This document shows positions 5,215 through 5,361 of a stretch of DNA of 5,361 nt, piece after piece; the stretch's first letter is position 1; each line of letters begins with the position of its first letter. Source of the stretch: an uncultured Prevotella sp. (GTDB lineage: Bacteria > Bacteroidota > Bacteroidia > Bacteroidales > Bacteroidaceae); the NCBI GenBank assembly GCA_946999025.1, contig CAMQBP010000158.1, positions 1 through 5,361 of the forward strand, written 5' to 3'. The notes under the pieces were generated by a model that was not told the origin of the DNA, did not search any database, and worked only from the letters and a program-made list of their open reading frames with translations. The position numbers and the translations under genes are program-made.

Positions 5215-5361
5215 TTATAATTTGAAATAATGCCGGGAAAGGGAAAGGTGGAGCTGAACCCAGTTGATGCACTTGGCCCGGCTGCGGTTGAACTTCGTTC
5301 TGAAAATCTGCTCGCAATGGGTTCCGTAACATTCCATCTGAGTGATAATTATCTTTCTTTG
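5215..5361 (-). CDS. Unidentified open frame, C-terminal end of a gene or small protein, cut by window edge
   Basis: The frame is open from the right edge to TAA at 5215-5217, giving 48 residues that end in LHLSLSRHYFKL. An internal ATG at residue 9 would give a 40-residue protein starting MECYGTHCEQIFRTKFNRSR. It is basic, with three Cys, and matches no family I recognise. It runs in the same direction as all other genes here and ends 69 bp before the peptidase gene, with that gene's candidate promoter in between. The opposite strand is also open (from ATG 5230 rightward, 44 codons to the edge, MPGKGKVELNPVDALG), with codons in register. One of the two is therefore a mirror of the other, or both are chance. 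The minus strand is preferred only on gene direction. Confidence 0.3.
   Translation of the reverse strand, partial: QRKIIITQMECYGTHCEQIFRTKFNRSRAKCINWVQLHLSLSRHYFKL

Overview
The window looks like Bacteroidales chromosome, with Prevotellaceae as a plausible guess. The evidence is moderate GC, genes that mostly lack strong Shine-Dalgarno sites, candidate -7 elements of the Bacteroidetes form TAnnTTTG, and an M48 lipoprotein and QmcA/NfeD pair of types common in that phylum. All six better-supported genes are on the minus strand, so the biological reading order runs from right to left. The species cannot be fixed from this sequence.

Right part (about 4160-5361): a 48-residue open frame of uncertain status runs off the right edge. 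It is followed by a lipoprotein zinc metallopeptidase of family M48 (307 aa), which ends just before a perfect 16-bp hairpin that is probably its terminator. The next stretch, about 430 bp without a gene, holds two related hairpins 44 bp apart built from AAAGTCAATG/CATTGACTTT arms.

Middle part (2297-3732): an NfeD-family membrane protein (150 aa) and a QmcA/stomatin-like SPFH protein (316 aa) form a two-gene operon with a 32-bp gap. Together they are expected to build an SPFH-NfeD membrane assembly.

Left part (1-1896): after a 400-bp gap comes a tightly overlapping operon of lower GC. It encodes a kleisin-like 399-aa protein (MukF/MksF/JetA position), a 185-aa MukE/MksE/JetB-like protein, and the first 53 residues of an SMC/MukB-like ATPase with a clear Walker A motif (MksB/JetC position). 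The order, sizes, overlaps and Walker A start fit an MksFEB condensin or a Wadjet (JetABCD) anti-plasmid system. The nuclease gene jetD that would separate the two lies, if present, beyond the left edge. This is the most interesting content of the window, and the assignments of the first two subunits rest on architecture rather than on a database match.
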